Shown: piece after piece, positions 1 to 13,800 of the stretch | Layout of the letters: the number at the start of each line of letters is the position of its first letter | Position numbering within the stretch: the first letter of the stretch is position 1 | NCBI GenBank assembly: GCA_023634235.1 | Contig: JAMKCF010000009.1 | Location: forward strand, 9,424,001-9,488,000 | Origin: Pisaster brevispinus | Lineage: Eukaryota; Echinodermata; Asteroidea; Forcipulatida; Asteriidae | Direction: 5' to 3' | DNA: 64,000 bases | Made by a program: the position numbers and the translations under genes | Notes under the pieces: model-generated | Told to the model about the DNA's origin: nothing | What the model saw: only the letters and a program-made list of their open reading frames with translations | Databases searched by the model: none

Positions 1-1848
1 ACCACAAATAACATCTACATTTGAGGGAGCAAAGACTCATCACTATTAGTACTTGGGGTGACAACAACAGTATTAGGGATTTTAATACAATACAAGCATT
101 TTCTGAAAATTGTCCTTTAATTGCAGTATAAGGTGAAAATATCAGACACATAGATCTCACTCAAAAAAGTTACAGTAAAAATGTGTCATAAATTGGGGAG
201 TACAAACAGTTGGATTTACACCAAACTACTAAATTTCTGACAAAAATATTCCACTTGGCAACTACACTGAAATTAGGACTCGACAATCCGGTCACTACAA
301 ATTCTTAGTGAACAAATTTAGAAATGCAACCAGATGTCATCAAATTCCTGTACAACACAAACAGTGAAAAGGCAAATATGCAAAAGTACATCATAAATAT
401 CTCCATGAACCGAACTTTGACAAGTCGGGATATATAGCCAATAAAAGCATACTGCACAATCATGAAATTATTGAGATCCAACATTCAATAGACGAACATG
501 CACAAATACAACATTTTAAATGACCTGCACACGTAAAAGTTCAACAAACAAAAAATACAACAGGCAGTCTCAGCCACAAAAATTAATTTGAATGACAAAA
601 AGTTTCAATATCCATATTAAAGGTGGAAAAACACAAAAAGGAAACTTGAACTCTATACAATGCAAAGGAGTATGTAACTGATGGTGCGGAAAAACATCCA
701 GACACTTTCATGCAGAGCTTAGGATTGACATGAATATTTAGGTGGTGGATCAGAGGCAGCTTGAGCTGGCATCGGCAGTGAGCAAGATTCCTCTGTTAAA
801 GTATTACAGCCAACTACAAAATACGTTGGGCATTTGGCCACAGACCCCAGATGAAAAACACTGTGGGACTACCAATGGTCACCACTACTGCCAAGACAGG
901 CACATTCTTGTGGTTTGGGTTTTTCTTCCCCTAGAATTAATTCAGGAATAAAATAGAGTATGTGAAGGGGGCAACTTTGGTGGAGGACCAGATGAATGGT
1001 TATTGTTAATTTATCTATTTATTGGATACATTGGTTTAAAGGTTGTGCACAACATAGGTACATGTAAGAGTGAAACTATAAATTTCCACAGATTTGTACA
1101 TAATTTTGGTCTAAAGGCGTTTGAAACATCCCTAGAAATATTTTTACTTGAAATGTAAGTTTTTAAAAGTAGTTTTTTAATCTTGCGAGTCCCAAATCCG
1201 ATGTTGAAAAAACACTGAATACCATACGATATGTTTTTGTTACTACTTTAATGACCAGTGGTCACACTATCAGGTACAGACATGACAGACATGACGGATA
1301 TTGGTTTTAACAACATGATATTCTTTGCCCGCAGTGCAAATTTATTCAAAGTGAAAGATAAACATACAATAATGATGGTGTAAAAATGCATCATTCATTA
1401 AAGTTTAAACATCCAGAAAAAAAAGAAAACAAAAACTGCAGAAGAAGTAGTAGTAATAGAAGAATAAATGATACATGTAGAGCTCTACTGCTGTAAGTTG
1501 CTCTTTTTTATGGGGCCTTTTCCTTACCTTTGCTTGGACTCGGGCTCTGTCATCAATTTTGGAGCAGTAAAGCACTTTTCTGAACCTAGTCTGAACCTAG
1601 TCATTCCAGACCATCAGATTGGAGCTACTTTGAAACTTTAAAGGGGCACTGTCATCATGATATAGCAGGCATGTGGCTGTACATGCAATTCTTAACTCTA
1701 ACCTAGTTACTGCACACATGCAATAATAATGGCGGCGCCCTTTAAGATGTGGTGGCCAGTGTATGCACGTGACTAGGTCTGCCTTACAATTAGCCTAGTT
1801 CCATTAAGTAATAGCTCTTTGTATTGTCATTCTCTTTTCAGTTCAGCA
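1..1848. other. 5' flank of the P450 gene, mostly no recognisable content
   Basis: No convincing coding region is seen on the + strand. The first 700 bases are strongly A-rich on the + strand, as a 3' UTR of a minus-strand gene would be. A possible terminal exon of such a gene is listed separately at 719-792. From 960 to 1848 the DNA is AT-rich single-copy-looking sequence. No TATA box or initiator could be assigned for the P450 gene, so its promoter and any 5' UTR exon remain unplaced. Confidence 0.4.
719..792 (-). CDS. possible last coding exon of an unidentified minus-strand gene
   Basis: Read on the minus strand, a good acceptor (CTTTAACAG) is followed by an open stretch of about 23 codons ending in TAA at 719-721. 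The predicted C-terminus reads AASDPPPKYSCQS and contains a PPxY motif (PPKY), the kind of short tail motif bound by WW domains. The roughly 700 AT-rich bases beyond the stop would suit a 3' UTR. No upstream exon can be seen with confidence and no family is recognised. The stretch is short and may be chance; this is a weak suggestion only. Confidence 0.2.
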
Positions 1849-4800
1849 ATGGCATCAATCAGTGTGGTTCTTGTGACGACGGTTGCGTCAGTGTTCTGGG
1901 TTTGCCTTATTGCATTTGTTGCTGCGGTGTTGTTTCTGCATTACAAGCATTCCCAATACAGTCACATCCCAGGACCCAAGAGGAGGAGGTGATTATGTAC
2001 ATGTAACTTAAATCATCCGTACTTTCACTTGCTTTTTTGACGCTCTAATAAACCAACCTCTATTACGATGGATTTTTTCAGGAGCTATCCATTCGTGAAC
2101 TTGCACAAAGAAAGTATTAACCCATATCAGAACTTGACTGATTCTTTTTAAAGTTACCTTACGCATAAACATAGGCATGGAATTTCATTTTTGAGAGGGT
2201 AAGGCCATTTTCATTTTGCAAAGGGCTCTTCCATTGGAACATCTTAACAGTCTCTGGGAAACTTTTAAAGGGGTACAAACACCAAGACCAGGGCAACAAA
2301 GTCCTACAAATTCGCCCAATATAGTTGTCAGTGACTAGCAAGCGGGACCTGTTAGCTTCTCGTTTCACTAGTGCCAGCTTTTGTACTTGTTCTATTTTCA
2401 AATAGCTAGCTCTACTTGTAGACCATTTGGGAAAGTTTTGACTGATCCTCAGGCGCCTTTAAAACTAGCATTTGGCCAGCAGATCAATGTTGGTGGAGAC
2501 TGGAGACCCTTGAATATGATCCCTGTACTGCTGCTTCCTATATTGTATCACAAACTTTGGTAGACGGCAGTTTAAAGTTGAACTGCCACTTATTGGTAAC
2601 ACCCCCACCCCCGAACCAAGATATGGACAAAATAGGGAGACTTCCAACATTATGGCTTTTTTTTAAGCTCAGTTGGTGGAGCAACAGCTTATTATCCATT
2701 CTAGCATGTCTAGTAAACTTTGTAGTAAATTCACCCCAAAAGTGGATTAAAATTTACCAAGTCAGTTTCTCTCGTGGTCTATTACTTGGGAAACTCCAGG
2801 CCTATATTATTATCTTTTGAAAAGGTATTAAGTCCTCAGTTCTCCAAGTCAATAAAAGAAAAAAAACAACAACAAATTCCAACTGATACTTCTTGAAGAC
2901 AGGAGTTTTTTCAGGGGGAAAAAAATAAACAAGCTAAGTAAAAACCCAATTCAAAAGAAAGCTGAACTTTAGGCCTGCGAGTTGGAAGGGTTTACCATTG
3001 ATCTACATGTACCTTCATCTTCAGGTTTTCTTCAAAGAAGAAAGCAGGACTCGAAATTTACACTGGACTACAGGTCCAAGGCTAGTGAGTTTAGCATTGG
3101 ACCAGGAAACTCATGACCAGACAAGTCTGGTTGTCTTGTGTTTTTCAGTTTGATTAGTAATACCCCACTGTGGAATTTATCTTTTATTTCAAAAAATGTT
3201 GTTCAATATGTTTTCTTTGAGGGTGGTCAATGTCTCTCAATTCTGTTGAGTATCAAAGTATATTTACCAATAAGACAAACAAGATAAATCTTCTCTTAGT
3301 GCATGTTTAGTTAACATGTTAAACTGTTTAAGGCCTAGATATTTTTTTCTCATTTTGACACTGATCTTGTTAAAAACAAAGCTGGTCAAATAAAGATTTT
3401 GAGCAATAAGCTGTTCGGTCTTGTGGATTTTTCCCCCGAATTCGAGCCCTGGAAGGTTTCCATTGTAGGCAAGAAGATCCAAATTTTTAGGTTTCCATTT
3501 GAGGCAACGTAGTAGAGAGTCTGTATAAACCCTCATGCATGTAACACCATACTCCGGGGTTGTCATGTGCAGACTATTAGGACGCCTCTCCTCGCTTTTT
3601 TCAGGTTTTTCATTTCCTTTTTTTAAATCACATGCCTAAAATCAGGCGTGTGATTTCTCAGGATGTTTCCTGATTTCAGGATCTTTTCAAAATCTCCTTA
3701 GAGCCTTCAAATTGTCTTGAGAGAAGTAAAGCAATCATCACAGGGAGTGAGAAATAGTGCACATTGTGTCCAAACCTGTAGTTGTGTCTGTCTGTTGATG
3801 CACTGAGTCTGTAAGCTTCTTGAAGTGTAACATCTGGGAGGTTCTGGGTCTAGAATAAGAGGGAACCTGGGACAGCGGGCCATTTTTCAGGAATTTTCTC
3901 GTGCGTCAAATCTCATCCCTGCTAAATACTGGTACTACGCCATGTCTCTATGATACTCAACTACTACTGAGCAGCTACCTTGTTTTCTTTTTCTTCAAGC
4001 TTTTTCTTGGGAAACATTCAAGATGTCAAGGAGTACATTGCGAAGGACAAGTTAATTGAAGACGCCGTGAAGGACTGGTGAGTTCTGTAAAAAGAAAACA
4101 AAGACACAAACAACTATTCCTGTGGTAATCATAATTTATAGCTTTATATACTGAATGCTGATTTTGTTTTTTCTTTTGCCTCCAGGGGAGACCAGTTTGG
4201 CGATGTGATTGTGTTTTGGTTCCTGCATAGGTGCATTGTGTATTTCTTTGATGCTCAGGCTATTAAGGTATGCACACAGAATGACGATGTTGTTTGTCTT
4301 TCTGTCTAGATAATAATAGTAATAATAATAACAAAACTTATAATACACACGTATCCTGTTCCACCCTTCGGGTACTTAAGGTGCCTACAAGATTACAATG
4401 CAAAAACCTATACAAAAACTGACAAAACCACACATGGAAAATTACAATGAAACTGCAATTGCAATTAGAGAGAAAAGGCTAGAGACATCAAATGTGTTTT
4501 GAGTTGAGATTTAAAAGTACTTAAGGACCTATGTGCAGCGGTAACGTATTCCACAAATGAGGAGCAGCCGTAGTAAATACCTTGTCCCCCAGCTTCTTTT
4601 GGAACGATGCTCAAAAAGTTTAGGGACTTAATAATATAATAATAGCGGGATTTATATAGCGCCATTCCATCTAGATGATTGTTGACCAGGACGAGTGACA
4701 GAGAGAGAAAGAAAGAGGCAAGAAATGTAGCCATGGGGCCAGGGGCTAAGCCATTGAGGGCACAAGAAGCGCTTGAGGGCATGGACAAATTTTGTAAGAA

Positions 4801-7800
4801 ATTTGTTCTCAAAGAGGAAGCCAACGAAGCAATACAGAGTTCCTGATAAAAAAACCTCCATCTGTACTGGCAACTTGGGTTTTGGCTTTGATCTGCGTCA
4901 AGCGTTCTAACTTTTCAGGCAGCCAAGTGGTTCTCAAACCAATCATGAGTGTAATTTGATAAACTCTTGCAAGCTGCCAGCGGTATTTACGCAAAACACA
5001 TATATGTGCATTCAAAAATTATATCGGTGCTCTTAAAGATGGCTGACTTCAACACAGTGTCCATTACAAATGAGGATTCAAGGCATATCTTCTTATTTTT
5101 TGAATAGGACATACTTGTGACGGGTAGTCTAATATACCCGAAAGGTTGGACCTATGATGGCGTTGCTACGATCTACGGTGCACGATTTCTTGGCCATGGG
5201 CTTGTGACGGAGCAAGATCATGCGTTGTGGGCGAAACGGCGGGAAATATTCAACCCTGCATTCAGTCGAAGGTAAAGCTATTAAATGCTGGGATCACAAA
5301 ATAGCTTAGCACAGAGAAGCTCAGGGTCCACTATTATAAAACTGCTAGAAACAAGTTATCAACCAAACTACCATTAGTGTAATTATACAGTTTGTCACTG
5401 GTTCCCTGCTTATTTTTTAAAGCAGAAAACATTGCCAAGCACCATTTTTTGCTTAACAGCGTCATCAAACTAAGCTAATACAATGTTCCATCTGTGACTG
5501 ATATCCAATGCATTTTTGCTTAGCAGAATACATTTTACTCATAATTTTCTGCCGAAATGTTCACCTCCACAGCTACCTGAAGACTTGCATTAGTCAGTTC
5601 AATGCAAGCTCGGACCTGCTGGTAGAGCACCTTGGTGCTAGTGCAAATGGCAAAAAGAATGTGCATCTCTTGGACCAGCTGAACAAGGCAACCATTGACA
5701 TCATCGCAAAGGTACGCATTTCAGATCTCATAACATGTATCCGGCTTTGATCTTAAAGCTGGTGGTCAAAATTGCTTACTGTCAAAAGGCAGTGTACGCA
5801 TTTTATGTGACCCAAGGTATACTGCAATAACAAACCGGTAAAAATGAGTGCTCAATCGGTCATCGGGTCGCAAGAAATTATTGAAAAACTACAGGTTGTG
5901 ATTTCACTTTTTTTCAAACATTGTTTGCATGTCAAGCAAAAATATTTCAACGGAAGTATTCCACCGAGACTATCTTTATATGTAAGTTATGTAAGAAAGT
6001 ATGCGAACATTTCAGGGATGAGAAATTCTGATTTTTGGGGGTCTTTTTGGGGGTCTTGATTTCCATAGACCCCTTACACAACGTGGAACGCACCTCCTGA
6101 TCAATGCGCGTCTACCATTTCCATCATTTTGAGGGTCAAATCTTTTGTGCATATGTTTGTGCCTGATTTTGATTCCCAAAATGGCGGACAGGATAGGTGC
6201 GTGTGAGTGCGCTGCGCGTTGTGCAGGGGGTCTATAAGTTATGTCGTCTAGTCACTGAATCACAATTTTTTTGATATGCAATTCATAACCGTACATGTTT
6301 AACCAATGTTTGTACAAGAGGGATTGACTGCTACCAGCTAAGCATTTACATCCCCTTGTGGGAGCTTTGCCAAGTTCCCTTGTTGGAGAAAACATCTAAA
6401 CAAACAAACAAACATGGTGGACTGCAACTTTAAACTAGCATTGATACTCTAACTCGCAAATTACTCCAATGTTTTCACCTTTTCGCTTCTCTACTTTTGT
6501 CTTGTCAGGTTGCCTTCGGATCCAACTTCCATCAGTTTGATCCTGAGAAGATAACATCATTCAATGAGGAGTTCAACATTGCCCTGAGAGGCTTGAAAAC
6601 ACAGTTTGAAAAGCCATGGAATAAGGTACATAAAATACTAGCACTTGGTCCTTAATGATTTCATGATGTGTCCTTGCCGAGCGGTCAAGAGCACCAGACT
6701 AAAGCCCTGGTGTTTCTGATCAGCAGAGTGTGGGTTCGTGTCCCAGTCATGGCACTTTACCATAATTGCTTTTGTTCTTCTGATGAAAAATGAAGCCATG
6801 GGTCTCGTGCACTAGGATTGGTACATGTAGTGCATGTAAAAGGACCCAGAAAACACTTATCGTGGAACAGTAGGGGTTGACCCCGGTGTTTCTGGTTCAC
6901 ATAGCAAGGGCTCCTGCTTTCAGGTTTGTGGGCTACTGTGATTTAAAGTTAACTTATGACATGTATGAGGAATTACTGGTTTTTGCCAGAAATGTATAAT
7001 AAGAATAGTTCTTTCTTGAAGGACATTTCTCAAAATGGCCATTGAGTAAAAAAAGACGCACGACTAATGAGTGTCTGACAACTCAGCAACCAACAAAGTA
7101 AAATCTAGCCTTGATATCAAGGCTGTGTAGACAAGTACTCTAGCTAAAACCATAGAGCAAGGATACTTAAACCTCAGCCGCCCGAATGCGATACAACCCC
7201 AGTCCCCCAACTGACTCTAAAAAAAATAGCACACCGCACTCTCACCATGCACACAGAGCGCCTGTACACAGCCCCACACACACACCGCTATTGTCCACAC
7301 ACCGCTATCGCCCACAATCCTAGCCCGTGAGCCGTCAGACTCACAGCCTTGACGATCTTGTAAACCGAGTGTCTTATGTGTTTCATTGTTTTTCTTCGCA
7401 AATCCGTGGAAAATGGGGAGGTGAGTGGATATGCAAAGATTTATTTCATGAATAATACATCATTCCTAATAGCCAATCACACACTGTCGTGTGCGGGCGC
7501 TAGAGTAATCTTACATATTCATAATGTTTATTCATAAATACCCCAGACAGTTTCGCTATTCCTATTGGTGGAGAGCATGTCACGTGGGGGTGTTTAAACA
7601 GATGATAAAGCACGGCCAAGAGTGTTTATAACCGGCTGGCTTCGCGTGTTGGGCGCGCAAGCTCACGGTACGCCAATTTGATTACGCGGAACGCAATATA
7701 GCTATTAGTACCAGCGCGTAATCTATTTTTACACGCGCGTACACACAACCCAAGGCGCACCAAACATAACTTTTAAAAAGTTTTTGAAAATGTACAAAAT

Positions 7801-10800
7801 GTACAGATTGTCACAGATTGTCTATAAATTTTTTTTCGCTTTTTAACAAAAGGGCATTTATGAATGGGAATAAAAGAGTAGTGACTCGTTCTTAAACGGC
7901 CGTTTAAAACCTTGCAGGGTCCTGGTCGTGCGATAAAGGCCCGAGCCACGACCCTGCCGGTTTTAAACAGCCGTTTAAGAACTCGTCGCCACTCTTTTAT
8001 TTCCTTATTAAACATGACCACTTCCAATGGCCAATCAAGAGCCTTTTATTACAAGTAGAGCGCACTCATTACCATAACCGCAAGACCCGGAAGTGTACAA
8101 GATCATCAAGGCTGTGAGCCTGACGGCTCACGGGCTAGGATTGTGGGCGATAGAGGTGTGTGGACAATAGCGGTGTGTGTGGGACTGTGGACACGGGCGT
8201 TTGTGTGCTTCCTTGGGTGAGAGCGTGGTGTGCTATTTAAAGACAGTCGGGGGGGGGGGGGGGGGGGGGGGACCGGAACAGGAGTTGCATTGCATTCGGG
8301 CATCGCATTCGTGCGGCTGTGGTTATGCACATTTTTAGCTTTATAGTAAGCAAACTATTACACACAGCCTTGTAATCAAGGCTAAGTAAAATCCTACATT
8401 TTCACCTGTTAATTAGACGTCTAAATGCCAAGGCTACTTTGTTCCTGCCCTGTAATAAATTTGAAAGAGTGTCATCTGATCAGCCATGCCCAGAAAATCA
8501 ACAAAATCAGAAACTGAAACCGAAGCTTCCTCCTGTACAATCGCCACAGGCTGCACATCAAGGCGGAACTGCATCGACTTTCGACCCCAAGCGTTAGACG
8601 TTTGAAAGTTATGTTTGCCAGTAACTAACTGATATTTGTGCTGGGCAGGAGGAATTACATAATCGTATTGACAACATGGAAGCTAACATCAATGAAACTA
8701 CAGAGTAAGCTTATTCAGAGTAAGCTTATTAAGATGGAAGACCTTGATCTGCTCATATCCAAGATGTAAAGGCAGAGAAAGGCATTGCGGATCAGGCAGA
8801 CCAATTTTTACAAACTGGAATGGTTCTCCCGCAGGAATAATCTGAAATTGATTGGTCTGCCAAAAAAGAACAGAGTAAAAGCATTGGCAAAGAACCTACT
8901 GAGCGACAAGTTTGACATGGCCAACGGTTAGAAAGAGCTCACCATGATGGCCCTAAATTTGGATGGGAAGCCCCAACATCTACCGATGAAGCTAAAGTGC
9001 TACCAGGATAGGGTCTGGGTCCTACAGCACCAATGCCAAGTCTTGTCCAGTGAAGCATTCTACTGCACAGATGACCTGACCAAGATTGACCTCAACAAAA
9101 AAAGGAGTCGGTCTGGGCAAGCTGCCAAGGCCTACCAGGAAGGCACCAAGTACCGTTCTGTGGCTGGTAAACGGAGAGGTAAAGGTGGCTCTCTTGCTTG
9201 CTCTTCAGCCAAGCCCGCCATAAATCACCAGTACCCATCAGTGTTTCTGCTGCTCATCGCCTGAAAACCCTCATTTGCCTTCAGTTGCTTCATGTCTCAT
9301 CTTTCACTCTGTGCTTGCTTCAGTGAATCTTTTATTTTATTATATTTTGCTGGCTTACCTGACTGATTATGCTCATTCTCTGTGTAATATTAATATAGTA
9401 TTTACTTTTATTAGTCATATTTATTTCATTGTATTTGCTCTTTTTTTTCAATCAGGGCCCAGTTTTGCACATGCCACAGACAATGCACGGAATTAATGTA
9501 TCATGTACATGTAACATGCACATTTGTTTATACATGGCTAATGGACATGAGACAATGTTTATTTCCAGTGTTTAAATTCCCACTTGGCCGATTTTTTTGT
9601 GCAACACCTTAACTGAAAGTTTGTTCAAATGGTGTAATTTTTAGACTTTTGTCTCGTTTACTTTTAGTACAACCCGTCAAAAGTGGAGCGCGATTATCGT
9701 GCAAAAGTCCGCCACGCCATTGGTGTCTTGCGAGAAACTGGACGAGAGATCATAGCCAATCAGATCAATGCTCTTGGGCGCGGGGAGCAGCTGGGTAACA
9801 ACATCCTGGCGTTCATCCTTCAAGCGTCTCAAGCGACTCCTTCGGGATCTCTAGACATGGATGAGATGGTAGATGAGTTCACAACTTTCTTCCTTGCTGG
9901 TAAGGATATCAAGACTGGTAGACCAGCCGGTTAGACTAGCTGGGTAGTCACTTCACTAGCCCATCAGCTTTTTCAATAATTGAAAGAAAAAAATAGGAAT
10001 GTTTTTTAACACTGAACTAGCCAGCTTGACGACTTGGAGAGAATTTTGAGTGGTGCTTGGTTATTTTAAGTAGCATTTTAAGCCAGCAGATTACCTGGTA
10101 AGGGGGATCGGTGGATATTATTGTATTATTGTATATTTCTGGAAATGAAACCAAGGATGCCTTATAAGTGAACTTAATCACTGTAGCTTGCAAGCCTGAG
10201 GAAACCAGAAACACCGGGGTTAACCCCTTATCTTTTACGATAAGTTTTCTGGGTTCTTTTAAATGAACTACCAATCCTACCAAAGGACTAACCAAATATG
10301 GTAAAGTATCAAGGACACAAGTGCCATGACTGGGACTCTAACCCACACTCTGCTGATCAGAAATACCAGAGCTTTAGTATGGTGCTCTTAACCACTCGGC
10401 CACGACATGCCGCTATATAACCTCTCATTTAATTTTTGACATCCTGACTCTGACCAGTTACAATTTATTTATTTATTGATTTAGGCTGTAAAAAAAACAT
10501 TAGAATACACACACTTTCAACAATAATTAACAAATTTCAACAATTACAAAAAATGAAAACAAACATTGAACGCAAAACAAACAGCAGCCCAGGGATTGCT
10601 TAAAAAAGATTGGATATTAAAACAGTCAAAAGACAAATAAAAACACAGACACAGACATTGTGCTTATTCAAACTTTGTAAAAACATTTCTTAAAGGTAGG
10701 GTCATAGATCGGAAACTGCTCCAAAAATTAATGACCATAAAATTTTACTTTTTGAGAAACACTGCAGCTGTTGATAGAAACTATTTTGTGAAAGGATTCC

Positions 10801-13800
10801 ATTAGAAGTAATATGGTGGGGGGGGGGGGGGGGTTTTCACTCAAAAACACTTGAATCTGAGTCACGATTCATGCATGAATAATTTCTCAGATTTCTGAGG
10901 GTTGGTGTCCGTTTGCGAATGCTTCAGCGAGAGATACAGTTGGTACCCGCTGTCACCGCGCTAAACATGGTTGGATTGGGCGTTCTTGTTAAAATACATT
11001 GAAAGTTTTTTGCTGCTTTCCCAGCAAGTAGACACTGTATTCAGCTGAAACTTTCACATGTGACTTTTATTGTATGTTTCCTTTATAATTTTGCTTATAA
11101 ATCAGCGTTACATTGACAAAAACCAATCTATGGCCTTACCTTTAAAAATCTAAGTGAACAGAAGATGAAACTTGGGGCTAAAGACTCAGCTAGGCATTAT
11201 GACACATTCTTGTAGGAAGGAAGAGAAAGATTCAAATAAATTGAAGGGGAGTTGTAAAATAAAACCCTGAGATCTGTAGCTTCTCTCAATCTGGGGAGGG
11301 AAATGAGAAAATGGGAATTTTGAAAATGCGTAAAAGCCTAAAACCACTGAAAGATGCAACTTTACCAGGTATATCTCAGAGCTGTCAACTCTCCCTGATT
11401 CTGCAGAAAGTTCACTGAAAAATAAACCATTCTTTCCATGTTCTGATGAACAAATTTGAAAATCTCCCTGATTGTAGAAACTTTGTCCCTATTATGTTGA
11501 ATATAATTCTAAATATCTCCCTGATTGTTGTACAAAATCTCTCTGATTACAAGATGCAAGTGTTGGTAGCTCTGGTATCTGCCTCTACTTACCATCCCAT
11601 AGTCTCCTATTGCAATCAACAAACTTGACCTCTTCTCCTTCCTCTGTCAGGTCAAGAGACAACTGCTAACCTGTTGGCCTCAACGATGATACACCTTTGT
11701 CAGAATCCAGAAGTGATGTACAGGTAAATAGCGGCATTTTTGTGTATATTTGTTGCCTGCCAGATGGGATTTGATCACAAACATATCTTGCATGCATCCT
11801 GTTCCACCCTGTAATCAACAAACTATAATTTTTGTGTACTTGGCCCAATAAACCATTATAGGAGTTTAATACAGTTATTTATCTTATTTTATGCTATGCG
11901 AAAATTTAAGCCGAAGGTTGAATTGGAAAAACCCACGTAATCAGGGCCTAATTTCATGGCTCTGCTTACTGCCGAATTCTGCGCTTACGATCACCATTCT
12001 CCACTTACTCTGCAAGCGCTGAATTACTGTGCTAGCTGTAAGCGAAGAATGCCTAGTAACGTAGAGTATGCATGCGCACAAGTCAAAATTCTCTGCTAAC
12101 CCATAAAATACGTTTGACATAAGCGTGGAATTCCCTGCTCAAGTAAGCGCCGATTCTTTGCTTACGGTAAGCGGAGCCATGAAATTGGTCGCTGGTAGGG
12201 ACTGTAAACCCAATCCACATGCAAGGCTGTCATCTGAGGTGGGATTCGAGCCGGGTTCCACAGAGGTAGAAGGGCCGGGAAAGATACCACTGAGCCACGC
12301 TGATTCCCTAATCAGATAACAAATGAGATGTGTACTGCCCAATTGCAGGTTGAAAACTGAAGTAGATGCTGTTGTCTCCACTAAAGAGTTCATCCAGTAT
12401 GAGGATTTGTCCAAGTTGGAGTACATGGTTGCCGTAAGTACATTGTAGATGGCATTGTAGAAGCAATCACTCCAGTCTTCAAAGTGATGGACCACTTTAA
12501 ACTCAGGGTCCTGGTTACAAAAAAAGCCTTTATCATTTTGTGGCAATTATTTCCCAATAGAATACTTGCCTTGGAGTGTTTGTGAATGTATGTGTATCCT
12601 AATTGTAATGTGACAACCACGAATCTCAAACATATTTTTCCAAGTCTCAGGATTTGGAGGCTAATAACTTATGCGAGTAATCCTTCCCAATAATCCCAAT
12701 AATCCCCTAATCTTCCTTCCCAATGAGAGGATTAAGAGCCCCAATTTACTGGCCCGACACTAAAATAACTGGCCTCGGGCCTGCGGTCCAGTGTAAATTT
12801 CAAGCCCTGCAAAGTATGACTCCACCTTAAAAAGTTCCCTGAAATTTTCTTGGGCTTTATTTCCGGGAATTGGCTTTGTAGTGTGAATATTATACACATA
12901 TGGACTGGCAATGAGGTCACTGTGGTCCGTCTATGCATCTTGAGGGTCTGTGAATGGCTACAAGAGGAAATAGGACTCTTTTCTGACCACTCAAAGGCCC
13001 AGGGGGAGATCGATGTGCACTAGTGACCAAGTTATGCCAGTCCATGCGTGTTTTATAACACACCTCAGTCCAAAATATGAAAATGAATGAAAAATAAAAA
13101 TCTTGTTTTTTTAATTCAACAATTAACTCACAAATTCAACCACAAGTCATTTAACAATTCAAGGAACATGTTTAGTTTCCCAGGATTTCAGTTTTTTAGT
13201 TGCTGTTCGCTGCACACATCTTGAGAGGGCGCTGTAATTAGTCCAAAGTTTTGAGTATTATTGCCCAGTTCGGGAACTATTTCCTGCAAATTACTCACCC
13301 AGGTTGTCTTGACGTACATCTAGTTCACGGTGGCGCAAATTTCATGCACTGGCCTAGGTTATTGAATCCCACATGACCGTGTTTCAGCCAACCCAGGATA
13401 CAGAACTGGCAAGAGGTGAGTTTTATAAAGGGCTTTTGGTAAACTTCTTGTCTTGGTCCTGTGGCAGGTTTTGAAAGAGACCCTTCGTCTGTGTCCCCCG
13501 GCACCTGGTACGGTGAGGATTGCGCCATCGGACTGTGTCATCTCCAACACCAAGATACCTGCATCCACGATCCTTGGTGTAAGTATTCGTAGTCAAGCTC
13601 ATTCGTTCATTTGCACATGCTGGATCATTTCTCTGGAACGAATTTCCTCCTGTAATACATGTATTTCCGATGTGCACACTTTAAAAGTTACAACAACAAA
13701 AACTTTTCAAGATGTGTTTCTATAATTCATAGTTTTGTTGTTATCCATTGTTATGTATTGTATGTTTTCCCTAATTGTTGTGTCTCTAATGTCATAAACT

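Larger units (their letters stand above)
7097..8393. mobile_element. 1.28-kb foldback/MULE-like element with 9-bp target duplication
   Basis: The element occupies 7106-8384. Left end TAGCCTTGATATCAAGGCTG and right end (inverted) TAGCCTTGATTACAAGGCTG are near-identical. Imperfect inverted arms extend for about 250-280 bp on each side (7106-7360 and 8105-8384). The flanks carry the same 9 bases, AGTAAAATC, at 7097-7105 and 8385-8393. Long terminal inverted repeats plus 9-bp duplications are typical of Mutator-like non-autonomous elements. There is no transposase. It sits in P450 intron 6. Confidence 0.75.

Noticed and set aside
6664..6760. Possible tRNA-Leu gene
   Set aside because: A and B boxes are present but the acceptor and anticodon arms do not pair well and a SINE body follows, so it is a tRNA-derived SINE.
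8106..8330. 74-codon minus-strand frame with a proline run
   Set aside because: It is produced by the poly-G run inside the arm of the foldback element and is not a gene.
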